64,000 nt of DNA from Orientallactaga sibirica (GCA_036365145.1 JAEOAD010002183.1:4241501-4305500); one strand, 5' to 3'; counted from the stretch's first letter, positions 22,239 through 34,508 are shown. Notes: generated from the sequence alone by a model not told the origin. Numbers and translations are program-made.

Positions 22239-23560
22239 TTTTCATTGACAATTTCTATCCCTACAGACAATAAACCATGATATTTCTCTCCCCTCCCCCA
22301 TTTTCCCCATCATAACTCTGCTCTCCATCATATCCCCTCCCTCTCTCAATTAGTCTCTTTTTTATTTTGATGTTGTCATCTTTTTCTCCTATTATGAGGG
22401 TCTTGTTGAAGGTATTGCTAGGCAGTGTGAGGTCATGGATATAGAGGCCAATTTCTGTCTGGACAGTTGTATTGTAAGGAGTCATACCCTTCCTTTGGCA
22501 CTTACATTCTTTCCACCACCTCTTCCGCAATGGACCCTGAACTTTGGAGGGTATGATAGAGATGTTTCAGTGTTGAGCACTCCTCTGTCATTTCTTCTCA
22601 GCACTATGTTGCCTTTTGGGTCATCCCAGTCGTCATCACCATCTGAAAAGAGAAGCTTCTCTAACCAAAGTGAGAGTAGCACTAATATATGAATATGAAC
22701 ATTAAGTGTAGTACTTTCTAGGCAGTTTGGCAAGAATAATATATGCATTTAACTAGACAAGAGCAGTTTTATACCCTAAAGGCACATGACCTCCCCGATA
22801 GGCTTTTGATTAGGCTTTAAGTACTATACAGGTATTCCCTCCCTTAGAGTGGGCCTCCAGTCCAATTAGAGAGCAGCTGGCTTCCCCCATAACAGACATG
22901 CCACTATTGCACCCATTCAGTCATTTGGTCTGGCTGGCCAAACTTGGGGCTTCCAGTGTCCACTGTTTTCACTGCTGTTGAATTCTGTCTCCCATAGGGC
23001 TGTATGCTGTGCAGCTTTTGCTTTTTTAAAAATTTATTTTATTTATTTATTTGAGAGAGAGATGGAGAGAGAGAGAGATACAGAACTAGGCAGGTAGAGA
23101 GACACAGAATGGGCACGACAGTGCCTCCAGCCACTGCAAATGAAATCTAGATGCGTGTGCTTCTTTGTGCATCTGCTAATGTGGGTCCTGGGGAATCAAA
23201 CTTGGGTCCTTTGGCTTTGCAGGCAAGCACCGTAACTGCTAAGCCATCTCTCCAGCCCCAGTGCAGCTTTTTCCACCTTACAGTTGGCCTACAGGGAGAA
23301 AGTTTTCAGCTCAGCACCAGCTTGATTTTTCAGTGCTTTTCCTGTCAACTCATGTGAAGTCTTCAGCAATGGGATCTTACTATCTGTTACTCATGGGAAA
23401 CCAAGGCCCTTGGCAAAAACCTGTAATGTTTTGGAGGCAGCAGGGACCTCCCTAGCCAATGACTCACTGGTAGGTATCCCATCCCTGGCACTGAAAATTT
23501 TCTAGTAATAATCTATGGCTTCTGGATGTGCCATTATTTAAAAAGTTAGGTTTTCATATG
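22239..23560 (-). mobile_element. L1 3'UTR, minus orientation, just beyond the LRR gene
   Basis: It starts with reversed A-rich end and TTTCTCTCCCCTCCCCCA, then continues for about 1.3 kb with the same phrases found at 1-334. A SINE at 23022-23259 splits it. Confidence 0.65.
23022..23259 (-). mobile_element. ID-like SINE inserted in the L1 3'UTR
   Basis: GTGCAGCTTTT flanks both sides. The element has the full set of landmarks and ends GCCATCTCTCCAGCCCC. Confidence 0.85.
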
Positions 23561-23587
23561 TATTATTCAGAATATCTTGAAATCAGG

Positions 23588-23735
23588 TAATCTCTCCCAT
23601 TCACAATTGCCTCAAAAAAAATTCCTTGCAATAAACCTAACCAAAGAAGTGAAGGTTCTCTACAATGAAAACTTTAAAACACTCAAGCAAGAAATTGCAG
23701 AAGGCAGTAGGAAATGGAAAAACATTGGTATGTTA
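23588..23735 (+). mobile_element. Short L1 ORF2 piece, plus orientation
   Basis: This is nearly the same as 1218-1360 of the first L1: CTCCCATTCACAATTGCCTC, then GAAAACTTTAAAACACTCAA. It lies between two minus-strand L1 pieces. Confidence 0.75.
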
Positions 23736-24835
23736 TAGCTCATCATCAGTTGATTATATGAATTTACTGGTTTCCTTTTTGATTTCTACTATGACCCATT
23801 CATCATTCAATAGTATACCTTTTAGCCTCTGTATATGTTCTGTAATTTTTCTTGTTACTGATTTGTATTTTAACCCTACTATGGTCAGATAGAGTACAAG
23901 AGATTATTTCAATTTTCCTGTATTTGTTTAGATTTGCTTTGTATCTTAATATATGGTCTATTTTAGAGAATTGTCCATGTGCTGCTGAGAAAAATGTATA
24001 TTCTGCAGCATTTGGATGGAATGTTCTGTGGATATCTGTTAGGTCCATTTGTTTCATGACATCATTTAATTCCCATATCTCTCTGTTTATTTTTTGCCAT
24101 AATGACCTGTCCATTGATGAGAGTGGGATTTTGAAATCACACACTACAGTTGTGGTTGGTGTTATGTGTGACCTTAAGTCTAATGCTGTTTGTTTGATGA
24201 AATTGGGAGCCCCCATATTAATTGCATATATGTTTAGGATTGTAATGTCCTCCTGTTGGAGTATTCCTTTAGTCAGTATAAAGTGACCTTCTTTATCTTT
24301 CCTCACTAATGTTGGTTTGAAGTCTATGCTGTCAGATATTAGGATAACAACCCCTGCTTATATCCTAGGCCCATTTGCTTGAAATACCTTTCTCCATCCT
24401 TTCACCCTAAGATAGTATCTGTCTTTTATTAAGAGATGAGTTTCCTGGAGGCAACAAATGACAGGATCCTGCCTTTTTAATCCAGTGTGCAAGCTTGTGT
24501 CATGGTGGGGGCATTGAGGCTATTGATATTAAGAGTTATTATTGAAAGATATGTATTTATTCTCTCCATTCTTCTTGTTTTGTGCTGCTTCCTATTTTCC
24601 CTTTACTAGCTTGTTTTAACTGTTATGTGAGTTTAGTTTATTTTTTCCCATTTCCTCATGTGTGTGTTTTGTTTTCTTTTCAGTGTGAAGTATTTTCAAG
24701 TATTTTCTGTAGAGCTGGCTTAGTTGTCATAAATTCCTTTAGCCTGTTTTTGTTGTGGAATATTCTTATTTATCCATCAATTTGGATAGATAGCTTTGCA
24801 AGATAAAATAATCTTGGTTGACAGTTGTTATCTTT
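23736..24835 (-). mobile_element. L1 ORF2 endonuclease fragment, minus strand
   Basis: The minus-strand frame 24306-23803 reads KDKEGHFILTKGILQQEDIT, YAINMGAPNFIKQ, MDLTDIHRTFHPNAAEYTFF and HGQFSKIDHILRYK, the APE-type endonuclease of L1 ORF2p. The SDH catalytic histidine region is kept as SDHSRVK, but the usual GDFN is CDFK, so it is inactive. The rest of the amino end continues, broken, to about 24835. Confidence 0.85.
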
Positions 24836-24959
24836 CAGAACTCTACCTTGAAAAAACACACACACAAAAACCTGCAACATCAAAAAGAATCTTTTGAAGG
24901 AAATGGGACTCCAAAGAAAAGGTGCGTAGATCTATAACCAAAACTTTAATTAATTGTCA

Positions 24960-25195
24960 GTACAAGTAGAGCATATGACTGTAATCCCAGCTATTGTGGA
25001 GGCTGAGGCAAGGGTCCATAAATTATAAGCCTGCCTGGGTAACAAAGTGAGTTTAAGGCTTTCCTGGGCAGCTTAGTGAGACCATGTCTCAAAATGAAAA
25101 AGTGAAAAAGGACTGGAGAAATAGTTCAGTAGTAAAGTACTTGCCTAGTATGCATGAAGCCCTAGGTTCAATCCCCAGTACTATAAGAATAGAAA
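24960..25195 (+). mobile_element. B4/ID_B1-like composite SINE, old
   Basis: A B1-like half (GACTGTAATCCCAGCTATTG, GAGACCATGTCTCAAAATG) is fused to an ID-like half (GGACTGGAGAAATAGTTCAG, AGGTTCAATCCCCAGTAC). This dimer form is known from rodents. Confidence 0.65.
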
Positions 25196-25525
25196 ACTAC
25201 CTGTGTAGCCAAAACCAATAATCAAACATAAAGTTACAAGACAAACTGCAAATGACAGAAACCATTTGAACTATTGAAGTATCAGAGAGAAGTATATTGG
25301 TTCGTGCACTGTCTGCAGGCACAGCTGACTCAGGAACTCAGATTGTGTCATCAAGGCATAATCTCTTTTTCTGTCTGCCTATACCATCAACTGTCTATCT
25401 CTTAGCAACACCTTTAAGTTTGCCTTATACCCTGGTAGCAAGGATGGACATTGACAGGAAATTAGCTCTTTCCTGACATGTACAAATATCCATCAAGCAA
25501 TTTTTGAAAAGTATTTACTAGATGA
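25196..25525. other. Unassigned intergenic sequence
   Basis: About 330 bases with no recognised element or gene. Confidence 0.4.
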
Positions 25526-25668
25526 GCCAGGTGTGGTAGTGCACACCTTTAATCCCAGCACTTGGGAGGCTGAGGTAGGAGGATTGCTGTAAGTTCAAGG
25601 CCAGCCTGAGACTACATAGTGAATTCCAGGTCAGCCTGGCTAAAGCAAGACCCTACCACACACAAAAA
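25526..25668 (+). mobile_element. B1-like SINE
   Basis: From GCCAGGTGTGGTAGTGCA to AGACCCTACCACACAC. Imperfect repeats TATTTACTAGATGA and TATTTACTAGGTGA flank it. Confidence 0.85.
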
Positions 25669-25803
25669 TATTTACTAGGTGATAAAATCACATAATTCAA
25701 AATACAAAAAGTACAAAAAGATTTATGATAACATTTCTGTCTTTAATCCCAAATCATGCATTCATTTCTCTTCTCAGAGGTCACCAACAATCTCAATTCT
25801 TTT

Positions 25804-25814
25804 TTGTAAAAATT

Positions 25815-25857
<43 letters not shown>

Positions 25858-26040
25858 TGACAGAGAAAGGGAAAGAGAGAGAAGAAGAGTGAGAATGGGC
25901 ACACCAGGGCCTCTAGCCATTGCAAACGAATTCCAGACATGAGTGCCCCCTTGTGCGTCTAGCTTACATGGAACCTGGAGAATCAAACTGGGATCCTCAG
26001 GCAGGCATGTGCCTTAACCACTAAGCCATCTCTCCAGCCC
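25804..26040 (-). mobile_element. ID-like SINE with (TTTA)n tail and 18-bp target-site duplication
   Basis: AACAATCTCAATTCTTTT lies at 25786-25803 and 26041-26058, a perfect duplication. The reversed tail is an expanded (TTTA)n run to about 25858. Confidence 0.9.
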
Positions 26041-26058
26041 AACAATCTCAATTCTTTT

Positions 26059-26529
26059 GTCATCTTCTCAATTAGTTCATCCATAGTTAATGTTGTTTTA
26101 TAGCTAAGTAAATATATCAGATAGTTTCCTTTCTGCATAATGTGTCTTCTCTAATATGTAGCATAATAGCATAATGTATATTTCTTTCTACACCTTCCCA
26201 TTCAATATCAGTAAGTAAATATTTGTTTGTATAGTGACATCACTCCTTTGAGCCACAAATATGGGTTATTTCACCAGATCATTACTAATAAACCTTTAAC
26301 ATTTTGTAGTCTCCTAATATGAAAATATTTGCATTGATTAATCTGTCCTGTACATATGTTAACTACATCTATAGCATAAACCTCAAGAAGTGAAGTTGCT
26401 GGGGCAGAGGATATGTGTATGTATATTTAATTGGGAGTTGGGGGAGAGAATAAATATTCATTTGTTGAACAGATAATGCTAGCACATAGTCCCAGCTCAC
26501 AACATATTTTGGAAAGAGTGAAAAGTAGA
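26059..26529. other. Unassigned intergenic sequence
   Basis: AT-rich, no gene or element recognised. Confidence 0.4.
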
Positions 26530-27300
26530 TTGGCCTTATATCCATTTCCTGAGTCCCTGTTCAGGGATGGGAGGGGTCAATGGCGAGTGTGCCTGGGGCT
26601 CAGAAAGGCTAGGGCAGGGACAGTGGCCTACTGACCTGGGTCCCTATTCGTGGGCAGGAGGAGTCACAGGTGGTACAGGAAATCAAGCACAAGGGTCTCA
26701 GGAAGACTAGGGTGGAGACACTGTCCTGCTGACCTGGGTCCCTGTTCAAGGGTGTGAGGAGTCAGTGGTGGGTACCAGCAATTATGTGTGAGCACAGAGC
26801 TCAGAAAGGCTAGAGCGAGGACACCTGTTGGCCTGGGTCCCTGTTCTTGGTCCCACACATGGCTCAGAAGGGCTAGGGAAGGGACACTGGCCTGCTGGCC
26901 TATATCTCTGCTTGGGGCAGGACCATGGAGTGGGACTGGGGAAATGCAGGGCCTCAGAAAGGCTAAAGCAGGGACACTGGTCTGCTGGCCTGTATTCCTG
27001 CTTAAGGGTGGCACCTTGGAGTGGGACAGGGGTAGTGCACAGGGCTCAGAAGGGCTAGGGTAGGGACACTGGCTCACTGGCATGTATCCCTGCTTGGAGG
27101 CAGGACCGCAGAGTGGAGCAAAGGTCATGCATGGGGCTTAAAAAGGCTAGGGTGAGGATATTAGCCTGCTGGCCTGTATCCCTGCTCAGGAGCAGGGCCA
27201 CAGAGTGGGACCAAGGACATGCAAGAGGCTCAGAAAGGCTAAGGCAGGGACACTGGCCTGCTGGGCTGTATCCCTGTTTGGGGGTGGGACCGCAAAATAT
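26530..27300. repeat. Tandem repeat, ~92 bp period, about 8 copies; L1 5'UTR-like
   Basis: GGGACACTGGCCTGCTGGCC-like text recurs at 26617, 26715, 26818, 26881, 26971, 27063, 27154 and 27247; most gaps are 91-103 bases and one is 63. It is similar in style and period to the monomers at 7362-7740, so probably an orphan L1 promoter array. The ORF1 expected beside it is not seen. Confidence 0.6.
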
Positions 27301-27714
27301 AGCTAATTTAAGGATGTCAAATCTGACCACCTATCAGATTTATCATATAATTTACCCTGACATGGATGGTGCAATTAGCCCTTCCATTGCAAGCCTATAC
27401 CAGGCTTATTTGGCAGGTACTGACCTTGTGCAATCCCAGTTACATTTTGGGATGGCTTTGGTCTCAGCTATACTGCACAGCCACTTGGGTCCCTCTTTGC
27501 TGTGCTGTGGGCTCAGGTATGTTGGCTGGGTCTGTGGGTCACTGCTCTGACTGTGCTGGGTGCCCTGGAGGTGAGCTCCCTTCCCCAGGTCTCTAGTGCT
27601 TGCTAGAAGGGAGGCTGTGGACAGAAGCTGAAGTCCTCCTGCTGGTCCTCATGATCTTCTTCCTCACAAGCTGCTTGATGGTGTTGGTGGTTATTTCTGT
27701 TTTGTTGCCAAGTA
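27301..27714. other. Unassigned segment between two L1-related blocks
   Basis: No coding exon recognised. At about 27714 the minus-strand L1 ORF2 frame stops matching L1, so this is a junction with other sequence, perhaps further L1 leader. Confidence 0.4.
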
Positions 27715-30660
27715 GTTTTTGCTTTATGAATTGTGGTGCACCTGTGTTTGGTGCATAAAGATTGATGATTGTGATATCTTCTTGTTGGATCTTTCCCTTG
27801 ATAAGTAAAAAGTGGCCTTCTTTGTCTTTTTTGATTACTTTTTCTTGAAGTCTATTTTTATCCAATATTAGTATAGCAATGTCTGCTTGTTTCTTACTTC
27901 CATATGCTTGGAATATAATTTTCCACACTTTCACCCTGAGAAGGTATTTGTTTGTCTTTAGTGGTGAGGTGGGTTTCTTGAGGAAAGCAGATTGAGGGGT
28001 CTAATTTTCTGATCCACCCTGTTAGCTTATGTGTCTTGATGGGTAAATTAAGGCCATTAATATTTAGGGTAATAATCGTGTGGTTTGATTTAATCCCTGT
28101 CATAATGTGGTGATTTGTGTAGTTTGGGGTTTTGTGTGTGTGTGTGCGTATGTGTGCCTTCTCTGAGCTTGGTTACTGTGATGTGCTTCTTGTAGGCTTT
28201 CGAGGTTGGCTATTTGCTTATGTGTGGAGAATTCCCTGAAGTATTCTGTAGATTTGGCTTTGTGTTCATATAGTTGTACAGCTGAGTTTTATCATGGAAA
28301 GTTTTTCTTTCACCAACTATTATGAGGGATACTTTTGCTGGGTGTAGTAGTTTGGATTTCAAGCCATAAGTTCTTAGACTTTGCAGTGTTCCATTCCAGG
28401 CCCTTCTGGCTTTAAATGTTTCCATTTAGAAATTGAAGTAATTCTGATGGGGTTACCTTTATATGTAATGTGTTGTTTCTCCTTAGGTGCTTTTAGGACT
28501 TTCTCATTATTATTGATATTTAGAATCTTAATGAGAATATGTCTTGGGGAATTTCTCCTTTGGTCAAGTCTGTTTGGAGTTCTGTTAGCTTCTTGTAACT
28601 TGATGGGACTTTCTTTTGAGAGAGTGGGAAAGTTTTCTTTGATAATTTTGTTGAATAAGTTTTTCATGCCTTTGGTTTGAATTTCTTCCCCTTCTGGTAT
28701 CTCCATGATCTTAATGTTGGGATGTTTAAGGGCATCCCACTTTCCCTCATGTTCTATTCACAATAATTTTGAACTTATTGAAACTTTTGGATTCATGAGC
28801 TATTTCTTCTGTTTTGTCTTCCAGTTCTGAGTTTCCACCCTCCACATGGCTGACTCTATTCTTGAGAGCTTCTATAGTTTTGGGCTTGTTTAATTTGGTT
28901 TGTATTTTCTACTGCTTTTTTATGTATAGTTTCAATCCCTCTGTCAAGTTCCCTTTTCACATCATTTCTGATTTTCTTAGTGCTTCTTGGAATTCATCCT
29001 TGCATTTATTTATGTCTTCATTGAGTTTGTCCAGCTGGTTATTAAGGTCCTCTCCTTTTTCACTCTCCTTCAGGTCATTTAACTGTCTTTGGAACCCTTC
29101 CTGGTTCTTTTCTATTAGGTCTAATCTCACAAGAACAGCATGCATACAATTATTGGTCCTTTGTTGATTTTCTGCATGTTTTGCTATTTTCTTGGCCAGG
29201 GTTGCATTGCTTATGTCTTCATTTTGGGGTTCTGATCCTGTAATCTCTTCTATGTTTTGATTAGAGACATCCATTTTGGGACTGTGCTATCTTGTTGGAT
29301 TTACTTGCATTTGATTTTCCATGTTAATCCTTTTGTGCTGTGGTCTGCCCACCACAGTGAAAGAATCTTATTAAATTTTGGAGAAAGCTACAGTGTACCT
29401 TGATGTGTCTTCAGTGATTATTCCCATTTGTTTGCTTTGATTAGTTTTCTGTTAGCAATGGGGCCTGCCTACTCAGAGAGTGGGAGCCTGTGAGGGACTG
29501 TTGAGTGTCTGAGGGTCTGATGAAGGGGCTTGTTCTTCAGTGGTTTGGGGTATGGGAGTACATGGTCAGGTGGCCCAAAGTGTAGGGGGTAGGGGTCAGT
29601 GGGACTAAACAGACTGGTATTGTGGCTGGGTTTCAGAGCAGGGGAGTATGGGAATGTGTGATAGTTCTGTGATGCTGAGGGTTGAGGGGATGGGACAGTG
29701 TGTCCATTCGGGCTATTTTGCAGGGAGTGACTGGGACTGCAGAGTCCTGTGACAAGACAGAGCAGGGATATGGGATTGCTATAGGTCAGGTGAAGCACAT
29801 GGGGGGTAATTGGTGGTGGCACAACTGGGGTTGTAAGAAAGGGGAAGGAGTGATAAATAATAGCTTTTTGGCCTGGGACTGGGTCACACATGGGGGAGGG
29901 AGGGTGCAGCAGCAAGGGGGATGGTGTTTGGGTTGGTAATTCCTGCACCTGAGGGTGGGGGGAGGCAGCGTTGAGGCGGATGGAGCTGGCATGTGGGTTT
30001 TCCATGACTGGGGGTGGGGATGGGCAGCAGAGAGGAGGACAGAGCTGGTGTGTAGGGGTTCCATGCCCAGTGGGCAGGGCAGTGGCGAGGGAGGAACTTC
30101 TTGAGTGGAGATCTTGTGGGAGGGGGATGGGGCAGCAACAAAGGGGGAGGGAGTTCGAAAGTGGAGTTTATGCACCTGGGGATGGGGCCAGGGCAGTGGC
30201 AAGGGGACCAGTAGCAAGTGGAGTTCCCACATGTAAGGAGGTTAGGGGTGGGGTAGCAAGGGGGACTGAGAAAATGGAGTTCCCATGTGCATGGAGGGTG
30301 AGGGTGGGGTGGGGCAGCGAGGGGGGCAGAGTGAGTATGGTTCCCATGCTCATGGTGGGTGGGGTGGGGTGGAATGGGTGATGGAGCTTGCTTGTAGAGC
30401 TCTATTATGGAAGGAGCCTAGGGCAAGGGAACACTAGCCTGCTAGCATGGGTCCACTTAGTAGTGTAGGAGGAACCTGCAGCTGGGACTGCAGCTAAGGT
30501 ACTGTCTGAGGGGATTGGGGGACTGGTGGGGTACCTGAGAGTGTGGGAATAAGATTTCCTACTTTGCTCCTCTGCGCCCTCCCACTGAACCCTAATGAAC
30601 CCTAAAGGTCTTGCCTTTCCTTCCCTGCCAGGTGAGGCATGTTTACATGGACGCCATCTT
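27715..30660 (-). mobile_element. L1 5' half, minus strand: 5'UTR, ORF1, start of ORF2
   Basis: Reading minus: a G/C-skewed 5'UTR (30660 to about 29330); ORF1 from the Met at 29274 (coiled-coil-like LIEKNQEGFQRQLNDLKESE) to about 28210, with RNA-binding-domain text NSPRHILIKILNINNNEK and HITYKGNPIRITSI; then ORF2 from about 28103 (IITLNINGLNLPIKTHKLTG) into KDKEGHFLLIKGKIQQEDIT and NLYAPNTGAP, cut at about 27714 after roughly 130 codons. ORF1 and ORF2 carry frameshifts, so the copy is inactive. Confidence 0.8.
29940..30395. repeat. G-rich tandem repeat in L1 5'UTR, ~59 bp period, about 7 units
   Basis: Units contain GTGGAGTTCCCATGTG-like text followed by runs such as GGGTGGGG and GGGCAGCAAG. 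The stretch at about 30296-30314 has four runs of three or more G separated by one to three bases on the + strand, which fits a G-quadruplex motif. Confidence 0.65.
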
Positions 30661-31890
30661 GACTGGAAATCTCCTTTACTTTTATTTGCAGGAATCACTA
30701 TAACCTTTGTAATTACTTTATTCCCCACTCTCAAAAACACTTGAATTTTGGATAAGATTATTCTTAACTTGAAAAGAACGGACACCACATCAGTGTAAAG
30801 TCCCTCCATCTAGGAACACACTGTACAGCTGCATTTATGCAGTGATGTGGGTAGTGACAATAGTAGCAATCCACCCACCAGGTCACTTCTATCTGATCAT
30901 TTCATCTATACAAATGCAGCACAGGCTGCATCTAATTATAGAAATAACTGCTTATACAGTAACTCAACAGGTATCATTTTCAAACTCAGAGATTTGATCA
31001 ATACAGCTTCATGGGATATAAAGCTAGCTCTGCTGACTGACTGTTTTGTTTGTCACCACCAACAGGGACATCAGTATTTTCAGCCAACAGTGCTGAGAGG
31101 CAGGTATGGTAGGGTAGGTATTTGAAACTCCCTTTACCAGGGACTGTCATTTTGAAAACACTTGGGATCTAACAGCAAAGAACTATACAATATCATTTGA
31201 CTTCCTACTGATTCCACATCCTCTGGGCTGCAAGCACTCACCATAGGTAATCATGCCTGCCCCAGAGACTATGCTTTCTTTATTTGTGGATTTCAAGCAT
31301 CTGGAGCCTCAACTCCCAATAATGCTTTTTCTGTCACAACCATGAGTAACAATTTGAAGATATCTCCAGAGAGAACAAGCAGTGGAGATGGGGAAGAGCC
31401 AGTGCTCTACCAGAGCATACTCCAGCTTTGTCTAGCATGACAACCTTGGTGGTTTCAGGTGGCACTGTCCCTGGGCTGTGCTTCCTGTGGGCTCCAGAGG
31501 TGAGGTGTAGAAGCCTGGAGTTTGCTTGTCCAGGCTAGAATAGACTGTTCTGCAGTAGTGAACATGTCCTCTTTAGGCCACCCCCACCACCTCCTCTAGT
31601 GTTCTGTCCTCCTACTTCCCAGCAGTGTGGACTAACATCCACCTGGAAAGGGTCATATATACATATATGGAGTTCTTTTAGACAGTAGACAATTATACCT
31701 GGACAGCATGGGGAGGGATCAGGAGTTGATTCTGTCCCTTCCAGAACATAGACTGAGGGCTTCACAATAAAGAAAAGCAGAAGTGTAGTGACTTGTGCAA
31801 AGACCCCAGACTGTTCTAGGGCTGGCGAAGTACCTGGTATAGGGCTGAACACAGCCATGGGACTTGGAAACAATAGCTCTGTGTTTTTTT
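30661..31890. other. Unassigned intergenic sequence
   Basis: About 1.2 kb of moderate GC content with short open frames on both strands but no recognised protein, splice sites or repeat family. Confidence 0.45.
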
Positions 31891-31892
31891 TT

Positions 31893-32345
31893 AAACTTGT
31901 TAATTGATAATTTTCATGGATGTAAACAATGTATTTTGATCATGATTCCTTCCCATTTCGTTCTTTGGCCCTCTCCTCCCCTGTTCCCCTTCCACTAAGT
32001 CCCCCCTTCTTTCCAACATGTACCCATTCTATTAGAATGTCTTCTTTTTGTGGTCCCCCACCATTATCCATGACAAAATGTTGATGTGCTCAATATTGTG
32101 TAAGTAATGACATCCAATGTTAGGTGTTAGATGCTAGCTGATTTTGGGTGACTGTAATAGCTGTTTTATGTCTGGAAGACAGAATTTCAAGGCATTTTTC
32201 CAAAACTCTGGCTCTTTCATTCCCCCTTCAGTAATGTTCCCTGGGTAGCTCTTATTTTTAACATCAGAACTCATATCTGTGCAAGCCCCACAGTCCAAGC
32301 TTCCCTTTTTCTACACTCTGATGGCTGCCTTCAGGCAAGTTATCA
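31893..32345 (-). mobile_element. Probable old L1 3'UTR fragment, minus orientation
   Basis: It begins with a reversed A-rich end and AATTGATAATTTTCATGG followed by a C/T-rich stretch (about 31950-32015), the same pattern as the L1 3' ends at 22239 and 33593. Confidence 0.5.
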
Positions 32346-32371
32346 TTTGTTTGTTTAAAATAGATTTTTTA

Positions 32372-32501
32372 GGACTGGAGAGATGGCTCTGTGGTTGGCA
32401 CATTGTTCTGGAGATTGTTTGCAGTGTCAGGAGGTCCTGGCATGCCCATGCTCTCTCTCTTTTTTCTCGTCTTTCAAATAAATAAATAAAATATTTTAAA
32501 C
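32372..32501 (+). mobile_element. ID-like SINE, internally deleted
   Basis: GGACTGGAGAGATGGCTCTG at the 5' end, AAATAAATAAATAAA at the 3' end, about 80 bases missing from the middle. ATAGATTTTT repeats on both sides. Confidence 0.75.
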
Positions 32502-32519
32502 ATAGATTTTTAAATGAAT

Positions 32520-33040
32520 ATTTCTCCAGTCGCTACTATTTATAAAACACAATGACTTTCTAAATGACTGAAGATCAATCGAGGATTTCTGATGTTTTTC
32601 AACTGTTTTTATCACATTTGGAGGGTGAATAGACTAATGACTACATTGATTTTTCTTTCTCTTTTCTCCAAGTTGTCCTAAGGTAAGCATGTCTCTTCTC
32701 TAAATAGGATTCCTTTGGCTTGTGAGCAATGGAAATGTTCCAAATGCAATTAATCTCAGAAATCTGTGTGCCCACAATTCTGAGTGCCAACTCATTCTGA
32801 CTACCTCACCACTCTTTCCTAGCCTTCTGCTTTTCACAGTAAGAACTGCTGCATGTTTGATCAGGATGGTTGTTGGGGAACAGGGAGATGCTGTGGGTTG
32901 ACAGGGTCAGTCCATGAGCCCTTTCTCTGCACACCTCTGGAACACCTGAAGATTAGTTCTTTTATGCTGGAAAGAAGAAAATGAATTTTCTCCCTGAACA
33001 CAAGAGCAAATAAATTTTCTTTTTTAAAAAAACAAGAGGG
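32520..33040. other. Unassigned intergenic sequence
   Basis: No gene or element recognised. Confidence 0.4.
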
Positions 33041-33590
33041 CTAGCTGGGCATGGTGGTGCATGCCTTTAATCCCAGCACTCGGGAGGCAGAGGTAGAAGG
33101 ATCACCATGAATTCGAGGCCACCCTGAGAATACAGAGTGAATTCCAGGTCAGCCTGGGCCAGAGTGAGACCCTACCTCGAAAATCAAAAAAAAAAAAAAA
33201 AAAAAAGAGGGCTGAAGAGATGGCTCAGTGGTGAAATATGCTTTCTCGTACAACCTACTGGCTTGGGTTTGATGTACAAAGTGGCACATGCATCTGGGCT
33301 TTATTTGTACTGGCAAAAAGCCCTGGTGCACCCATATTCTCTGTCTACCTCCCTCTTTCTCTCTACTTCCCTCTGCTCACAAATAAATAAATAAATAAAT
33401 AAATATATTTTTTGAATAAAATCTTTGGGTTGGAGAGATTGCTTAGTGGTCCAGGTCCCACATAAGCCAGACACACAAAGATGAGGCCAGTGCAAGGTCG
33501 CACATGCCCACTAGGTGGTGAAAGTGTCTGGAATTCAATTGTAGTGGTGGAGACCCTGGTGCCTTCCCCCACACTCTATCTTAAAAAAAT
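33041..33590 (+). mobile_element. Cluster of three SINEs: B1-like, then two ID-like
   Basis: A B1-like copy (33041-33205, ending in a pure A run) is followed by an ID-like copy (33209-33412, ending in AAATAAATAAATAAAT) and a second, shorter ID-like copy (about 33428-33590). All are on the plus strand. AAGAGGGCT on both sides of the B1 looks like its target-site duplication. Confidence 0.8.
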
Positions 33591-33592
33591 AA

Positions 33593-33790
33593 AAACTTTG
33601 ATAATTTTCATACATAAACATAACGTGATTTGATCATAATTACTTCTCAATACCTTCTTTTAGTTTTGTCCCCCTCCCCATCTTTCACTGAACTTCTTTC
33701 CAAGATTTTCTTTTTCTTCTTCCATCATACAGTGTCAGATGTTGATGTGCTCAGTATTGTGCAGGCCTTGTGGAGGTATTGACAGCTGCT
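33593..33790 (-). mobile_element. Probable L1 3'UTR fragment, minus orientation
   Basis: TTGATAATTTTCATACATAA followed by a pyrimidine-rich stretch with CCCCCTCCCC and GTCAGATGTTGATGTGCTCA, which is also found near 32080. Short and diverged. Confidence 0.45.
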
Positions 33791-34508
33791 GTTAGGTCAA
33801 GATGTAACAGAGGAAATCATTCTTATTTGTGTCAGTTTGGAAAAAGAGGACTGAGACCTGGCTTTTTTGAGCAAAGGAGGTTTCACATGTGTGGGAGAAG
33901 AGTGAGGTTTGGAGGCAGGGAGGGGAATTCCAGTAAGAGGGACTGGGACAAGTACTGGGAGTGGAATGGAAGGTGGAGGAGGGAACTCTGAACCCAGAGG
34001 GGAAAAACAGAGTGAGAGAGGGATAAAAAAAAGGAGGATTGTACCTGGGGAAAAGCCAAAGAAGGAGTGTGAGCATACAAGTCACAAGATTTATAAGCCC
34101 TTTGAAGGAAGGAATGGGGGCCTGGGTTCTGGAAAGAGCCTGTAGTCACCAGGCTAGCTTGCCTTTGTCTGGACGCCCTGCTGAACTCTTTCAGGGAAGC
34201 AGGACCTTTGAAGTCTCAATGGCCAAAGTGGTGGATGAGAGAAGGGAGACGGGCAGAGAGCTCTGAGAGTAACATTTTACTTTACAGTTGAAGGTACAAT
34301 CATCTCCTATGAGATGCTGTGGGTCACAACTCTATATGTAGTTATATACCTGTGGGGGTGGATAAATTTAGTGAAGTAAAGGGTTTCTGGACAAACAATA
34401 ACTAAAACTTAATTGAAGCCAAACTAGTGATCAATCTGAGGTTTCTGTGGCAATATTCAACTAGGTTTCTTTGTATGAATTCACTGTAGCTTTGGTTCTG
34501 AACATATA

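Noticed and set aside
29469..30381. Long proline- or glycine-rich open frames on both strands
   Set aside because: They arise from the G-rich tandem repeats of an L1 5'UTR and overlap each other on opposite strands.
30847..31125. 92-codon open frame on the + strand
   Set aside because: No recognised domain, no splice sites, and similar-length frames occur by chance throughout this region.
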